The notes under the pieces: model-generated
What the model saw: only the letters and a program-made list of their open reading frames with translations
What the model was told of the DNA's origin: nothing
Database searches by the model: none
Position numbers and translations under genes: made by a program
Origin: an uncultured Streptococcus sp.
Lineage (GTDB): Bacteria > Bacillota > Bacilli > Lactobacillales > Streptococcaceae
Direction: 5' to 3'
Length of the DNA stretch: 64,000 nucleotides
Assembly (NCBI GenBank): GCA_934215455.1
Contig: CAKPZX010000001.1
Coordinates: 1 to 64,000 of the forward strand
Shown: positions 26,613-35,928 of the stretch, one piece after another
Layout of the letters: each line of letters opens with the position of its first letter
How positions within the stretch are numbered: position 1 is the stretch's first letter

Positions 26613-27170
26613 ATGGCAAACCCAATCGTAGAAAAAGCAAAAGAAAGAATGACCCAGTCTCACCAAAGTTTGGGACGTGAATTTGGTAGCATCCGTGCTG
26701 GACGTGCAAATGCAAGTCTTTTGGATCGTATTTTCGTAGAATACTACGGAGTAGAGACTCCATTGAACCAATTGGCATCTATCACGATTCCAGAAGCGCG
26801 TGTCTTGTTGATCACACCATTTGATAAATCATCTTTGAAAGACATCGAGCACAGCATCAATGCTTCTGACCTTGGTATCACTCCAGCCAACGATGGATCT
26901 GTCATCCGCTTGGTCATCCCAGCTTTGACAGAAGAAACTCGTCGTGACTTGGCAAAAGAAGTGAAAAAAGTGGGTGAAAATGCTAAAGTAGCGATCCGTA
27001 ACATCCGTCGCGATGCTATGGATGAAGCGAAGAAACAAGAAAAAGCAAAAGAAATCACAGAAGATGAATTGAAAGGTCTTGAAAAAGAGATCCAAAAAGT
27101 TACGGATGATGCTGTTAAGCATGTAGATGAAATGACAGCGCACAAAGAAAAAGAATTGATGGAAGTTTAA
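26613..27170 (+). CDS. frr: Ribosome recycling factor
   Basis: With EF-G, splits post-termination ribosomes. 185 residues, tRNA-shaped two-domain protein. [28 protein letters not shown] and [25 protein letters not shown] build the start; the long helical domain I ends [21 protein letters not shown]. The pyrH-frr pair is conserved in bacteria. Confidence 0.97.
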   Translation: MANPIVEKAKERMTQSHQSLGREFGSIRAGRANASLLDRIFVEYYGVETPLNQLASITIPEARVLLITPFDKSSLKDIEHSINASDLGITPANDGSVIRLVIPALTEETRRDLAKEVKKVGENAKVAIRNIRRDAMDEAKKQEKAKEITEDELKGLEKEIQKVTDDAVKHVDEMTAHKEKELMEV

Positions 27171-27199
27171 TCCATCCCAACCATTACAGGAAAGAAAGA

Positions 27200-27231
27200 C
27201 TCAGTTGGCACTGCTGGCTGGGTTTTATTTC
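27200..27231 (+). terminator. Terminator of pyrH-frr
   Basis: ACTCAG/CTGGGT with inner GGC/GCT pairs around ACT, then TTTTATTT. Confidence 0.6.
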
Positions 27232-27269
27232 CATTATTCTTGTGAAGAGGCAAGAGGAAAGAAGGAAAC

Positions 27270-28124
27270 ATGAATACGAATCTAGCAAACTACATCATGG
27301 GAATGGTCATTGATGAAAATGATCACTTCTATTTTGTTCAAAAAGATGGCCAGACCTACGCACTTGATAAAGCAGAAGGCCCACACCAAGTCGGAGAAAG
27401 TGTCAAGGGCTTTGCCTATACAGATATGAAGCAAAAGCTCCGACTCACGACACTTGAAGTCACTGCAACTCAAGAAAGCTTTGGTTGGGGGACGGTCACA
27501 GAAGTGCGCAAGGATTTGGGAGTCTTCGTGGATACAGGGCTTCCAGATAAGCAGATTGTTGTCTCACTAGATATCCTACCGGAGATTAAAGACCTATGGC
27601 CTAAAAAGGGCGATCGTCTCTATATTCGCTTAGAAGTTGATAAGAAAGATCGGATTTGGGGGATCTTAGCCTATCAGGAAGATTTCCAGCGTTTGGCTCG
27701 TCCAGCCTACAACAATATGCAAAACCAAAACTGGCCAGCCATTGTCTACCGCTTGAAATTGTCTGGAACCTTTGTTTACCTTCCAGAGAACAATATGCTG
27801 GGCTTTATCCACCCAAGTGAGCGCTATGCAGAACCTCGTTTGGGAGAGGTCTTAAATGCTCGCGTCATCGGTTTTCGTGAGGTGGACCGGACCTTGAATC
27901 TATCTTTGAAGCCACGCTCCTTTGAGATGTTGGAAAACGATGCCCAAATGATTTTGACCTATTTGGAAGCTAATGGTGGCTTTATGACCTTGAATGATAA
28001 GTCCTCTCCAGAAGAAATCAAAGCAACTTTTGGGATTTCAAAAGGCCAGTTCAAAAAGGCTTTGGGTGGTTTGATGAAGGCCAAAAAAATCAAGCAAGAC
28101 CAGTTTGGAACAGAGTTAATCTAA
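27270..28124 (+). CDS. cvfB: S1-domain RNA-binding protein CvfB/YitL
   Basis: 284 residues. Several S1-like beta domains: [56 protein letters not shown] and [51 protein letters not shown]-terminal winged helix follows ([29 protein letters not shown]). Staphylococcal CvfB affects virulence-gene expression; the role here is inferred only from family. It is followed 10 bp later by the YozE gene. Confidence 0.92.
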   Translation: MNTNLANYIMGMVIDENDHFYFVQKDGQTYALDKAEGPHQVGESVKGFAYTDMKQKLRLTTLEVTATQESFGWGTVTEVRKDLGVFVDTGLPDKQIVVSLDILPEIKDLWPKKGDRLYIRLEVDKKDRIWGILAYQEDFQRLARPAYNNMQNQNWPAIVYRLKLSGTFVYLPENNMLGFIHPSERYAEPRLGEVLNARVIGFREVDRTLNLSLKPRSFEMLENDAQMILTYLEANGGFMTLNDKSSPEEIKATFGISKGQFKKALGGLMKAKKIKQDQFGTELI

Positions 28125-28134
28125 GAGGAGGCTT

Positions 28135-28350
28135 ATGCGAAAATCGTTTTATACTTGGCTGATGACGGAGCGTAATCCTAAAAGCAATGCTCCTAAGGCC
28201 CTTCTAGCAGATCTTGCTTTTCACGAGTCTGCTTTTCCCAAGCATACAGATGACTTCGACGAGGTCAGTCGCTATCTAGAAGAGCATGCGAGCTTTTCCT
28301 TTAATCTTGGCGATTTTGATGCGATTTGGGATGAATACCAAGCCCACTAG
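28135..28350 (+). CDS. YozE-family protein (UPF0346)
   Basis: A 71-residue SAM-like helical protein with the family motifs [39 protein letters not shown] and [10 protein letters not shown]. Function unknown. AGAGGAGG precedes the ATG; it is probably co-transcribed with cvfB. Confidence 0.9.
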   Translation: MRKSFYTWLMTERNPKSNAPKALLADLAFHESAFPKHTDDFDEVSRYLEEHASFSFNLGDFDAIWDEYQAH

Positions 28351-28358
28351 AGAAGGAT

Positions 28359-28388
28359 AGGTCGAGGATGGTTTTTTCTCGGCCTCTT
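28359..28388 (+). terminator. Terminator of cvfB-yozE
   Basis: AGGTCGAG/CTCGGCCT stem (one wobble) around a T-rich loop, then CTTTG. Confidence 0.6.
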
Positions 28389-28429
28389 TGTTATAATAAT
28401 AGAAAAACACAGGTAGAGAGGTTCTTTAT

Positions 28430-29428
28430 TTGCAAGAACATTCAGTTGAAATTACATTAACGCATCCAGACGATCTCTTTCATTTGTTTGGATCTAACGA
28501 ACGCCATCTCCGTTTGATGGAGCAAGAATTTGGGGTAACTATTCACGCCCGGACAGAAATCGTCCAAATCATTGGGGAAGAAGAAACCTGCGAGCAAGTT
28601 CGTCAAGTCATCCAGGCTCTTTTGGTCCTCGTTAACCGTGGCATGACCATTGGAACGCCGGATGTGGTGACCGCCATTACCATGGTGAGAAATGGGGAAT
28701 TGGATAAGTTCATCGCTCTCTATGAAGAAGAGATTATCAAGGATAGTTACGGCAAGCCCATTCGAGTTAAAACGCTTGGTCAAAAGATCTATGTCGATAG
28801 TGTCAAGAACCATGATGTCACTTTTGGAATTGGACCAGCGGGGACTGGGAAAACCTTCCTAGCAGTGACTTTGGCCGTGACTGCCCTCAAGCGTGGTCAG
28901 GTCAAGCGGATCATTTTGACCCGTCCTGCTGTAGAAGCTGGAGAGAGCCTTGGTTTCCTACCAGGGGATCTTAAAGAAAAAGTAGACCCTTATCTACGTC
29001 CGGTCTATGATGCTCTTTACCAGATTTTAGGGAAAGACCAAACCACTCGGATGATGGAGCGGGAGATTATCGAGATTGCGCCTTTGGCTTATATGCGGGG
29101 GCGGACCTTGGACGATGCCTTTGTCATCCTCGATGAAGCGCAAAATACCACCATCATGCAGATGAAGATGTTTTTGACCCGTCTTGGTTTTAACTCTAAA
29201 ATGATTGTCAATGGAGATACCAGCCAGATTGACCTTCCTCGAAATGTTAAATCCGGCTTGATTGATGCTCAGGAGAAATTGAAGAACATTTCTCAAATTG
29301 ACTTTGTGCATTTCTCTGCCAAGGATGTTGTTCGCCATCCTGTAGTAGCAGAAATTATCCGGGCCTACGAACCCATTCCGAATCCAGTCCTCAAAGAAAA
29401 ACTGGATGTGGAAGAAGAAGCAGAATAA
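28430..29428 (+). CDS. phoH: PhoH-like ATPase (YbeZ type)
   Basis: 332 residues. An N-terminal KH-like region (EHSVEITLTHPDDLFHLFGSNERHL) and a P-loop ATPase with GPAGTGKT, LTRPAVEAGESLGFLPGDLKEKVDPYLRP, DDAFVILDEAQNTT and MIVNGDTSQIDLP. The family works with YbeY in rRNA and ribosome quality control; ybeY is 6 kb downstream. The start is TTG 28430: GAGAGG ends 8 nt before it and no ATG fits. TATAAT is at 28392-28397. Confidence 0.93.
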   Translation: MQEHSVEITLTHPDDLFHLFGSNERHLRLMEQEFGVTIHARTEIVQIIGEEETCEQVRQVIQALLVLVNRGMTIGTPDVVTAITMVRNGELDKFIALYEEEIIKDSYGKPIRVKTLGQKIYVDSVKNHDVTFGIGPAGTGKTFLAVTLAVTALKRGQVKRIILTRPAVEAGESLGFLPGDLKEKVDPYLRPVYDALYQILGKDQTTRMMEREIIEIAPLAYMRGRTLDDAFVILDEAQNTTIMQMKMFLTRLGFNSKMIVNGDTSQIDLPRNVKSGLIDAQEKLKNISQIDFVHFSAKDVVRHPVVAEIIRAYEPIPNPVLKEKLDVEEEAE

Positions 29429-29462
29429 AAAGGCAAAGATCATCGGATCTTTGCCCTTTTTA
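29428..29462. terminator. Shared terminator between phoH and ald
   Basis: AAAGGCAAAGATC/GATCTTTGCCCTTT stem around ATCG with A and T runs on both sides, so it serves both convergent genes. Confidence 0.88.
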
Positions 29463-29471
29463 TATTAGAAA

Positions 29472-30584
29472 TTAAACCAATTCATCAATTGGTGTGAAGT
29501 CGCGCTCTAAACCAGTAGCAACTGGTTGGCTTGTGATATGGCCTTGGTAAGTAGTGACACCTTGGCGCAAGCCTTCGTCGAGGGCAATTGCCTTGTGGAA
29601 GCCATTGTCAGCTAGGGATTCGACATAAGGAAGGGTCACATTGGTAAGGGCGATAGTAGAGGTACGAGCGACAGCCCCTGGGATATTGGCAACGGCATAG
29701 TGGAGCACGCCATGTTTTTCGTAAACTGGCTCCGTATGCGTTGTGACACGGTCTGCTGTTTCGATAACTCCCCCTTGGTCCACGGCTACGTCGACGATGA
29801 CTGAACCGGGACGCATCTGTTTAACCATATCGTCTGTCACTAATTTAGGAGCTTTCGCACCAGGAATCAAGACAGCACCGATGACAACATCAGCATCACG
29901 GACGCTGGCTTCAATGTTAAATGGGTTGGACATAAGGGTTTGGATTTGATGACCAAAGACATCTTCTAGAACAGCCAAACGTTTAGCGCTGATATCTAAG
30001 ATGGTCACTTGGGCACCGAGTCCAAGGGCGATACGAGCTGCGTGGGTTCCAACGACCCCACCTCCGATGATGGTGACTTTCCCTTTGGGAACACCTGGCA
30101 CCCCACCTAGGAGGACTCCTGATCCACCTTCTTGTTTGGTCAGGAAGTGAGCACCGATTTGCACGGCCATCCGTCCAGCCACCTCACTCATTGGCACCAA
30201 GAGAGGCAATTGTCCATCAAGGTCACGCACCGTTTCGTAGGCCACCCCTGTTGTTTTAGCTGAGACCATAGCGTCCGCTAATTCTGGTGCAGCAGCCATA
30301 TGCAAGTAAGTAAAGAGCAAGAGGTCTTCGCGAAGGAAGCCATATTCTTCAGCGAGGGGTTCTTTGACTTTGACCACCATCTCAGCGGCCCAAGCTTCTG
30401 CAGCAGTTGCTACAATAGTCGCTCCTTGTTTGGCGTAATCTTCATCCGCAAAGCCAGAACCGAGTCCAGCATTTGTTTCCACCAAAACTTGATGTCCTTT
30501 CTTGACCAAGCTTTGTACGCCTGCGGGAGTCAAACCGACCCGATTTTCGTTGTTTTTAATTTCTTTTGGAATTCCAATGAGCAT
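29472..30584 (-). CDS. ald: Alanine dehydrogenase
   Basis: NAD-dependent interconversion of alanine with pyruvate and ammonia. 370 residues, beginning [22 protein letters not shown]. The substrate pocket has YLHMAA and [15 protein letters not shown]; the Rossmann site is [59 protein letters not shown] marks the C-terminus. Start 30584 has AAGGAGG upstream; an in-frame extension to 30662 has none. The gene allows use of alanine as nitrogen and carbon source. Confidence 0.95.
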   Translation of the reverse strand: MLIGIPKEIKNNENRVGLTPAGVQSLVKKGHQVLVETNAGLGSGFADEDYAKQGATIVATAAEAWAAEMVVKVKEPLAEEYGFLREDLLLFTYLHMAAAPELADAMVSAKTTGVAYETVRDLDGQLPLLVPMSEVAGRMAVQIGAHFLTKQEGGSGVLLGGVPGVPKGKVTIIGGGVVGTHAARIALGLGAQVTILDISAKRLAVLEDVFGHQIQTLMSNPFNIEASVRDADVVIGAVLIPGAKAPKLVTDDMVKQMRPGSVIVDVAVDQGGVIETADRVTTHTEPVYEKHGVLHYAVANIPGAVARTSTIALTNVTLPYVESLADNGFHKAIALDEGLRQGVTTYQGHITSQPVATGLERDFTPIDELV

Positions 30585-30784
30585 TCTTGCCTCCTTGCTC
30601 AGATTTAGGTGTAAAAAGGCCATTGGTGTGAGATGGCTCTCTTGACTCAATGACCTTTTCACTCCTTATCTGATTGTTTTGATTGATTTTATTGTATAGA
30701 AAAGTGGGTTAAAAAGCAAGAAAAATTTGAGCTTGCCTTCCTTTAGGTTATTTGCTAAACTAATCCCTAAAGAAGGAGTGTCAA

Positions 30785-31354
30785 ATGGAAAATTTATATG
30801 TGAAGTTAGCGGCCTATCGTGAAGTGGAGACAGAGCGTTTGCACTTGCGTCCGGTCACTCTTGAAGATGCACCGGCTATGTTTGAGTATGCTTCTGATGA
30901 GACAGTTACGCGTTATACCTTTGCAACCAATCAAAGTCTAGAAGAGACGCGTAATAATATTGCCCTCTTTTACCTAGCGAGTCCACTTGGAAGATGGGGG
31001 ATCGAGCTCAAAGAAAATGGAAAATTTATCGGGACGATTGATTTACTGGATTTGGATCTTTGTCTGAAAAAGGGAAGTATCGGCTATGTTCTGAATAAAG
31101 ACTATTGGAACCAAGGTCTTGCAACAGAGGCTGCCAAGGCAGTCATTGCCTTGGCTTTTGAACAGTTAGGGATGAACAAGCTCATTGCTGTTCATGATAA
31201 GGACAACCCAGCTTCTGGACGGGTGATGGCCAAATCAGGGATGAAATATTCTCACGAGGAGCCCTACGCGATGCTAGACTTGCATGAAGAAGGGAGAATG
31301 GTGACGAGAGTTCATTATGTCCTCACGAAGGAAGAATATTTGGCAGAAAAATGA
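30785..31354 (+). CDS. GNAT acetyltransferase, RimJ/RimL-like
   Basis: 189 residues with the ribosomal-protein/side-chain acetyltransferase pattern: ETERLHLRPVTLEDAPAMFEYASDE, WGIELKENGKFIGTIDL, GYVLNKDYWNQGLATEAAKAVIALAFEQLGMNKL and SGRVMAKSGMKY. AAGGAGTG lies before the ATG. The substrate is unknown. It stands directly upstream of a tRNA gene. Confidence 0.86.
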   Translation: MENLYVKLAAYREVETERLHLRPVTLEDAPAMFEYASDETVTRYTFATNQSLEETRNNIALFYLASPLGRWGIELKENGKFIGTIDLLDLDLCLKKGSIGYVLNKDYWNQGLATEAAKAVIALAFEQLGMNKLIAVHDKDNPASGRVMAKSGMKYSHEEPYAMLDLHEEGRMVTRVHYVLTKEEYLAEK

Positions 31355-31363
31355 GTCAGGATA

Positions 31364-31393
31364 TTGACAAAAGACCTATCTCCATGATATAGT
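31364..31393 (+). promoter_or_regulatory. tRNA-Thr promoter
   Basis: TTGACA (31364-31369), 18-bp spacer, TGA-extended TATAGT (31388-31393), ending 11 nt before the tRNA. Confidence 0.75.
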
Positions 31394-31404
31394 AGATAGG
31401 TACT

Positions 31405-31477
31405 GCTGGTTTAGCTCAGTCGGTAGAGCGCATCCATGGTAAGGATGAGGTCGCCGGTTCAATCCCGGCAACTAGCA
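31405..31477 (+). tRNA. tRNA-Thr (anticodon GGU)
   Basis: 73 nt. Acceptor GCTGGTT/AACTAGC with one G-U pair, D-arm GCTCAGTCGGTAGAGC, anticodon stem CATCC/GGATG with loop ATGGTAA (anticodon GGT), T-arm GCCGG/CCGGC. CCA is not encoded: TAG follows the discriminator A. It reads ACC and ACU, the codons also sensed by the thrS T-box in this window. Confidence 0.92.
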
Positions 31478-31487
31478 TAGCAGAAGA

Positions 31488-31521
31488 GAGAAGCTTAGAG
31501 AAGATCTAGGCTTCTTTTTTT
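31488..31521 (+). terminator. Terminator of tRNA-Thr
   Basis: AGAAGCTTAGA/TCTAGGCTTCT stem with GAAGA loop and seven T. Confidence 0.88.
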
Positions 31522-31572
31522 GCAAGTCCATCTTTAAAAGTCCGGCTTTTTTCAACAATTTTCAAAAAAACG

Positions 31573-31601
31573 TTGACAAGCAAGGAAATCCGTGATAAAG
31601 T
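31573..31601 (+). promoter_or_regulatory. Promoter of the exporter leader
   Basis: TTGACA (31573-31578), 17-bp spacer, TGA-extended TAAAGT (31596-31601). It precedes the leader peptide, tandem terminators and ABC exporter genes. Confidence 0.8.
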
Positions 31602-31632
31602 TAGAACAACAAAGAGAAAGGAGAAAACCATC

Positions 31633-31704
31633 ATGAACAAAGTAGATGTTTTGATGACACAATTGAATACACAACTTCTCCAATCTCAGTTGAGTTCGAT
31701 GTAA
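31633..31704 (+). CDS. Leader peptide (23 residues) of the heterodimeric ABC exporter
   Basis: A tiny open frame with an excellent ribosome site (AAAGGAG, 9 nt spacer). It encodes MNKVDVLMTQLN and an L/Q/S-rich end, stopping with TAA 12 nt before the 5' arm of the first terminator. The arrangement matches the BmrB leader ahead of bmrCD in Bacillus subtilis, where ribosome stalling by translation inhibitors lets polymerase read through. The peptide sequence itself is not recognised as BmrB. Function as a sensor is inferred from layout. Confidence 0.7.
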   Translation: MNKVDVLMTQLNTQLLQSQLSSM

Positions 31705-31715
31705 ACTATAAATGG

Positions 31716-31749
31716 AACCCAAGATGGAGGAGTCTGTCTTGGGTTTTTT
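31716..31749 (+). terminator. Attenuator 1 of the exporter leader
   Basis: AACCCAAGA/TCTTGGGTT stem and TTTTTT. Its CCCAAG and CTTGGG arms are repeated in attenuator 2, so the 3' arm here can pair with the 5' arm there. Confidence 0.85.
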
Positions 31750-31798
31750 GTATGCATTTTTACCTGTCTTAACTGAATTGGTGATAGGCATCAGAAGG

Positions 31799-31846
31799 CC
31801 CAAGTGTGGACTGAGCACGTACTCAGCTCCTTGCTTGGGTTTTTTC
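31799..31846 (+). terminator. Attenuator 2 of the exporter leader
   Basis: Outer CCCAAG/CTTGGG with an inner CTGAG/CTCAG hairpin, then TTTTTT, 25 nt before the exporter's start codon. With attenuator 1 it gives a 1:2, 2:3, 3:4 choice of pairings. Confidence 0.82.
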
Positions 31847-31871
31847 TGTGCCATTTTGAAAAGGAGAATAT

Positions 31872-33596
31872 ATGATTAGAGCTATTTGGGAGTATATCAG
31901 GGAGCGCAAGTGGCGATATGTGAAGATCGCTATTGTCCTGATTCTTTATGATTACACCTTATTGATCCCGACGCAAGTCATCCAGCGTTTAGTGGATCAT
32001 TTGAGTCAGCGGACGCTGACGCAATCCAACTTTGTATGGGATATGGTCCTCTTGGTGGGATCAGCTATCCTCAATTACCTGACGGCTTTTTATTGGCAGT
32101 TGCGCCTCTTTCAGTCGTCAGTCCATTTCAAGGCGACCCTTCAGGGACAAGCGTTTCGTAAGCTAGTAGCTATGCGGCGTCCCTTTTTTGAGAAATTCCG
32201 TTCAGGGGATCTTTTGACGCGGTTCACGACAGATGTGGATGGCATGGCTGATATGGCTGGTTACGGGATGATGGTGCTCCTGTTTGGCGGTGGCTTGTTT
32301 ACCTTTATTATTCCGACCATGTTTTTCATTTCTTGGCAATTAACCTTGATTTCCTTTATTCCCATGATCTTCCTCGTCGTCTCTACCTATTTTTTGAGTA
32401 GAAAGCAGGAGGAGTATGTTGAGCAAAACCGGGAAGCGGTCGCTCAGTTGAACGATGAGGTCTTGGAGTCCATCGAAGGGATCCGGGTCATGCGGGCTTA
32501 TAGTAGACGGGATCAGCAGGTCAAACAGTTTCAGAAAAAAACGGCCAGTCTATCCAAAACAGGGGATAAAATTGCCTCTATCCAGTATTCTTTTGGACCT
32601 TTAGCTCTGTTGTTTATTGGATTCTCGACGGTCTTGCTCCTGCTATTTGGAGGCCAGTCCCTGGCAAGCGGGCAGTTGAGCCTTGGTAAGTTATTGGCTT
32701 TACAGCTGTATTTGGTCTTTTTAATTGAGCCTATGTGGATGATGGCGGACTTGATCTTGGTCTACCAGACAGGGCAAATGTCCTATAAAAAATTAAAAGA
32801 AGTGATTGATGAGACAGATGATCTGGAGCCAGATGGTCCTCACTACCTAGAGCAGATTGATTTGGTGCAGTTTAAGGACTATTCTTTCAGCTATCCTGGT
32901 GCTGAGCGAAAGAGCCTGTCAGGCATTGATTGGACCATCCAGAAAGGACAGACGGTTGGGATTGTTGGTCGTACCGGTGCAGGAAAGACTACCCTGGTTC
33001 GACAATTCTTGCGGCAGTACCCAGTTGGTGAGGGAGAATTCTTGGTCAACCAGCAACCGATCGTGGACTACAACCGACACTCCATCGAAGAAAAAATTGG
33101 CTATGTTTCCCAAGAACATATTTTATTTTCCAAGTCTATCCGTGAGAATATAGCGCTTGGTAAAAAAGGAGCCAGCCAAGAAGACTTGGTGGAAGCAGTA
33201 GCCCAAGCTGCTTTTGCGGATGATCTCGAGCGGATGTCTCAGGGAATGGATACCCTGATCGGTGAGAAAGGAGTCTCTGTATCAGGAGGTCAAAAACAAC
33301 GGATCTCTTTGGCGCGTGCCTTCTTAAGAGATGCTGAGCTCTTGCTGTTAGATGATTCCCTTTCGGCGGTGGATGCGAAGACCGAACAGGCCATTATTGA
33401 CACGATTCAAAAGGAACGAAAAGACAAGACGACCATCATTGTTTCCCATCGCTTGTCAGCTGTTCATCAGGCTGATTGGATCATTGTCTTGGATCAAGGG
33501 CAGATTGTAGAAGAAGGCAGGGCTAGTGATTTATTGGCTCAAAAGGGCTGGTATTATGAACAATACCAACGACAACAAAAACAGGAAGGAGAATAA
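31872..33596 (+). CDS. Heterodimeric multidrug ABC exporter, BmrC-like half (degenerate ATPase site)
   Basis: 574 residues: six-helix exporter domain to about residue 310, then an ATPase domain. Walker A GRTGAGKTT (about 365), signature SVSGGQKQR, Walker B LLLLDDSLSAVD and ISHRLSAV-type switch (VSHRLSAVHQAD). The catalytic glutamate after Walker B is aspartate (LDDS), as in BmrC/TM287-type subunits with one weak site. It should pair with the next gene's product. The gene lies behind a leader peptide and two attenuators, suggesting induction by translation inhibitors. Confidence 0.9.
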   Translation: MIRAIWEYIRERKWRYVKIAIVLILYDYTLLIPTQVIQRLVDHLSQRTLTQSNFVWDMVLLVGSAILNYLTAFYWQLRLFQSSVHFKATLQGQAFRKLVAMRRPFFEKFRSGDLLTRFTTDVDGMADMAGYGMMVLLFGGGLFTFIIPTMFFISWQLTLISFIPMIFLVVSTYFLSRKQEEYVEQNREAVAQLNDEVLESIEGIRVMRAYSRRDQQVKQFQKKTASLSKTGDKIASIQYSFGPLALLFIGFSTVLLLLFGGQSLASGQLSLGKLLALQLYLVFLIEPMWMMADLILVYQTGQMSYKKLKEVIDETDDLEPDGPHYLEQIDLVQFKDYSFSYPGAERKSLSGIDWTIQKGQTVGIVGRTGAGKTTLVRQFLRQYPVGEGEFLVNQQPIVDYNRHSIEEKIGYVSQEHILFSKSIRENIALGKKGASQEDLVEAVAQAAFADDLERMSQGMDTLIGEKGVSVSGGQKQRISLARAFLRDAELLLLDDSLSAVDAKTEQAIIDTIQKERKDKTTIIVSHRLSAVHQADWIIVLDQGQIVEEGRASDLLAQKGWYYEQYQRQQKQEGE

Positions 33597-33597
33597 G

Positions 33598-35334
33598 ATG
33601 AAAGTTTTAAAACGATTATTATCGAGGATCACGCTTTATCCAACTGTCTTTCTTGCTGGCTTTATTTGCCTCTTACTAGCCACCATTTTTTCTGAATTGT
33701 CTCCCTTTCTTCTCCAAAAGATGATCGATGGGCCTTTGACCGCACTGACCCATGGTGGTGGGCAAGGTGACTTGCTTCAGATGGGGGGATTCTATCTCTT
33801 GGTCTTGAGCCTAGGACAGCTGATTAGCTACATGGGCAATCGGATCTTGCTACACGGAAGTAATCAAGTAACCGCTAGTCTGAGAGACCAAGCCTTTCAA
33901 GTCATGCAAGGGCTGCCTATTTCTTATTTTGATGATAAGCCGGCTGGGAAGATCGCGACAAGAATTGTCAATGATACGGAGACCTTGCGGACCCAGTTTT
34001 ATAACTCTTGTATGATTTTAGTCATCTATTTGGTACGCTTTCTCTTTATCCTAGGGATTCTCTTTTACCTGAGTCCTATGATGGGTCTTCTCTTGTGTTT
34101 GGTCTTTCCGATTTTTTATGGGATCCAGTATCTCTACAAGGTCATGACGGACCAGCCTATGAAGGATTTCTTTGATGCGAGAAGCGAGGTCAATACCCAG
34201 GTCAATGAACTCTTGCATGGTGCCAGTATGATTCAACTCTATCATCAAGAGCCTGGTGTGGTGGAGGAGTTTGAAGCCACTACCCAGAAGATGTTAGGAG
34301 CCAATGATCGAATCCTCCTGGCTGATTCTATCGCTTCTTGGACCTTGACGGAATTGCTCAAGTTTTTAGTGATTGCAGGCATTTTGACTATTGCTGGGAT
34401 TTCTTTCCTAGAGGGTAATATCGGTGTGACGGCTGGTTTCTTATTTATCAATATTAACTATGTGATTAATCTATTTGATCTCATGGCCAATCTCAGTCGT
34501 CAATTTCCGAATATTCGGCGATCCTTAGAAACGGGGAGCCGCGTCCTTGCTTTCTTAGATCAACCGTTAGAAGACGATGGTGCATCGGAACTGAAGATAG
34601 AAAAAGCTCAAGTCGTGTTTGACGACGTTCAATTTGCCTATGAAGAAGGCAAGCCAGTTCTGCGTGATATTGCCTTTCAGGCTAGTCCAGGTCAAACCAT
34701 CGCTCTTGTGGGCCATACTGGATCAGGTAAGTCTTCGATTATGAATCTACTCTATCGTTTTTATGATCCTAAAGAAGGAGCGATTTTGATCGATGGTCAA
34801 GATATTCGCCAAGTCTCTCGTGAGAGCCTACGAAGCCATATGGGGATTGTCCTGCAGGATCCTTATCTATTTACAGGGACCATTGCTAGTAATGTGGCTA
34901 TGAGTCAGGATCACATTGATCGGGAGGCGGTCCAAGATGCCTTGAAAAAAGTCGGGGCTTGGCCCTTTGTAGAGCGCCTTGAAAAGGGAATCGACCATCC
35001 AGTCGTAGAAAAAGGATCCGCCTTTTCAAGTGGTGAGCGCCAATTGATATCCTTTGCGCGGACGCTCTATATGAATCCGCAAATTCTGATTTTGGATGAG
35101 GCAACCTCTCACATCGATACGGAAACAGAAGAAATCATCCAGATGGCTATGGCAGTCCTGCAAAAAGGCCGGACCACCTTTATCATTGCCCATCGCTTGT
35201 CCACTATCCAAGATGCGGATCAAATCTTAGTCTTATCTGAAGGACGCATTGTGGAACGTGGTAGACATGAAGAACTGGTTGCACAAGGCGGGATCTATGC
35301 CCAGATGAATGCCATCCAGCAAACAGTGGTGTAA
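33598..35334 (+). CDS. Heterodimeric multidrug ABC exporter, BmrD-like half
   Basis: 578 residues. Six-helix domain, then an ATPase domain with Walker A GHTGSGKSS (about 370), Q-loop VLQDPYLFTG, Walker B LILDEATSHIDTE and IIAHRLSTI. Walker B keeps its Glu, but the signature reads FSSGERQ instead of LSGGQ. The composite site therefore mirrors the weak Walker B of the partner. ATG 33598 sits 1 nt after the partner's stop, with GGAAGGAG upstream; the open frame before it overlaps the partner gene. Efflux of drugs or dyes is likely by family. Confidence 0.9.
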   Translation: MKVLKRLLSRITLYPTVFLAGFICLLLATIFSELSPFLLQKMIDGPLTALTHGGGQGDLLQMGGFYLLVLSLGQLISYMGNRILLHGSNQVTASLRDQAFQVMQGLPISYFDDKPAGKIATRIVNDTETLRTQFYNSCMILVIYLVRFLFILGILFYLSPMMGLLLCLVFPIFYGIQYLYKVMTDQPMKDFFDARSEVNTQVNELLHGASMIQLYHQEPGVVEEFEATTQKMLGANDRILLADSIASWTLTELLKFLVIAGILTIAGISFLEGNIGVTAGFLFININYVINLFDLMANLSRQFPNIRRSLETGSRVLAFLDQPLEDDGASELKIEKAQVVFDDVQFAYEEGKPVLRDIAFQASPGQTIALVGHTGSGKSSIMNLLYRFYDPKEGAILIDGQDIRQVSRESLRSHMGIVLQDPYLFTGTIASNVAMSQDHIDREAVQDALKKVGAWPFVERLEKGIDHPVVEKGSAFSSGERQLISFARTLYMNPQILILDEATSHIDTETEEIIQMAMAVLQKGRTTFIIAHRLSTIQDADQILVLSEGRIVERGRHEELVAQGGIYAQMNAIQQTVV

Positions 35335-35358
35335 GATTGTCCTGCAAAGAAAAAGATT

Positions 35359-35394
35359 GAAAACCAGCCTGTATCTAGTATATAGGCTGGTTTT
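35359..35394 (+). terminator. Terminator of the exporter operon
   Basis: AAACCAGCCT/AGGCTGGTTTT around a 13-nt loop. The TATAAT of ybeY (35399-35404) follows at once. Confidence 0.85.
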
Positions 35395-35430
35395 ATGCTA
35401 TAATGAAGTGATAATAGTGAGGTGATCCAG

Positions 35431-35928
35431 ATGTATATTGAAATGGTAGATGAGACTGGTCAAGTCTCTGACGAAATCTTAAAACAAACGCAAGAAATTT
35501 TAGAATTTGCTGCTCAAAAAATTGGGAAAGAAGACAAGGAAATGGCTGTGACTTTTGTAACCAATGAACGCAGTCATGAACTAAATCTTGAATACCGTGA
35601 TACGGATCGTCCGACGGATGTCATCAGTTTAGAATACAAGCCCGAGATGGAGATTTCTTTTGATGAGGAAGACCTTGCAGAAAATCCAGAATTGGCAGAG
35701 ATGATGGCTGAATTCGATACCTATATTGGTGAGCTCTTTATTTCAATTGACAAGGCGCGTGAGCAAGCCGAAGAATATGGCCACAGCTTTGAGCGCGAAA
35801 TGGGATTTTTAGCAGTGCATGGTTTTCTTCACATCAACGGCTATGATCACTATACGCCGGAAGAAGAAAAGGAAATGTTTGGCTTACAGGAAGAGATTTT
35901 GACAGCCTATGGACTCACAAGACAATAA
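35431..35928 (+). CDS. ybeY: Endoribonuclease YbeY (rRNA maturation)
   Basis: 165 residues with the zinc motif [11 protein letters not shown] near residues 130-140 and the family's [16 protein letters not shown] segment. YbeY takes part in 16S 3'-end maturation and ribosome quality control. ATG 35431 fits GTGAGGTGAT upstream better than the GTG at 35422. It begins the ybeY-dgkA-era-mutM-coaE block; dgkA overlaps its end by 20 bases. Confidence 0.94.
   Translation: MYIEMVDETGQVSDEILKQTQEILEFAAQKIGKEDKEMAVTFVTNERSHELNLEYRDTDRPTDVISLEYKPEMEISFDEEDLAENPELAEMMAEFDTYIGELFISIDKAREQAEEYGHSFEREMGFLAVHGFLHINGYDHYTPEEEKEMFGLQEEILTAYGLTRQ

Noticed and set aside
31561-31580. cre half-site at the exporter promoter (AAACGTTGACAA)
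   Set aside because: The right half fits cre but the left half lacks TG; two key mismatches.
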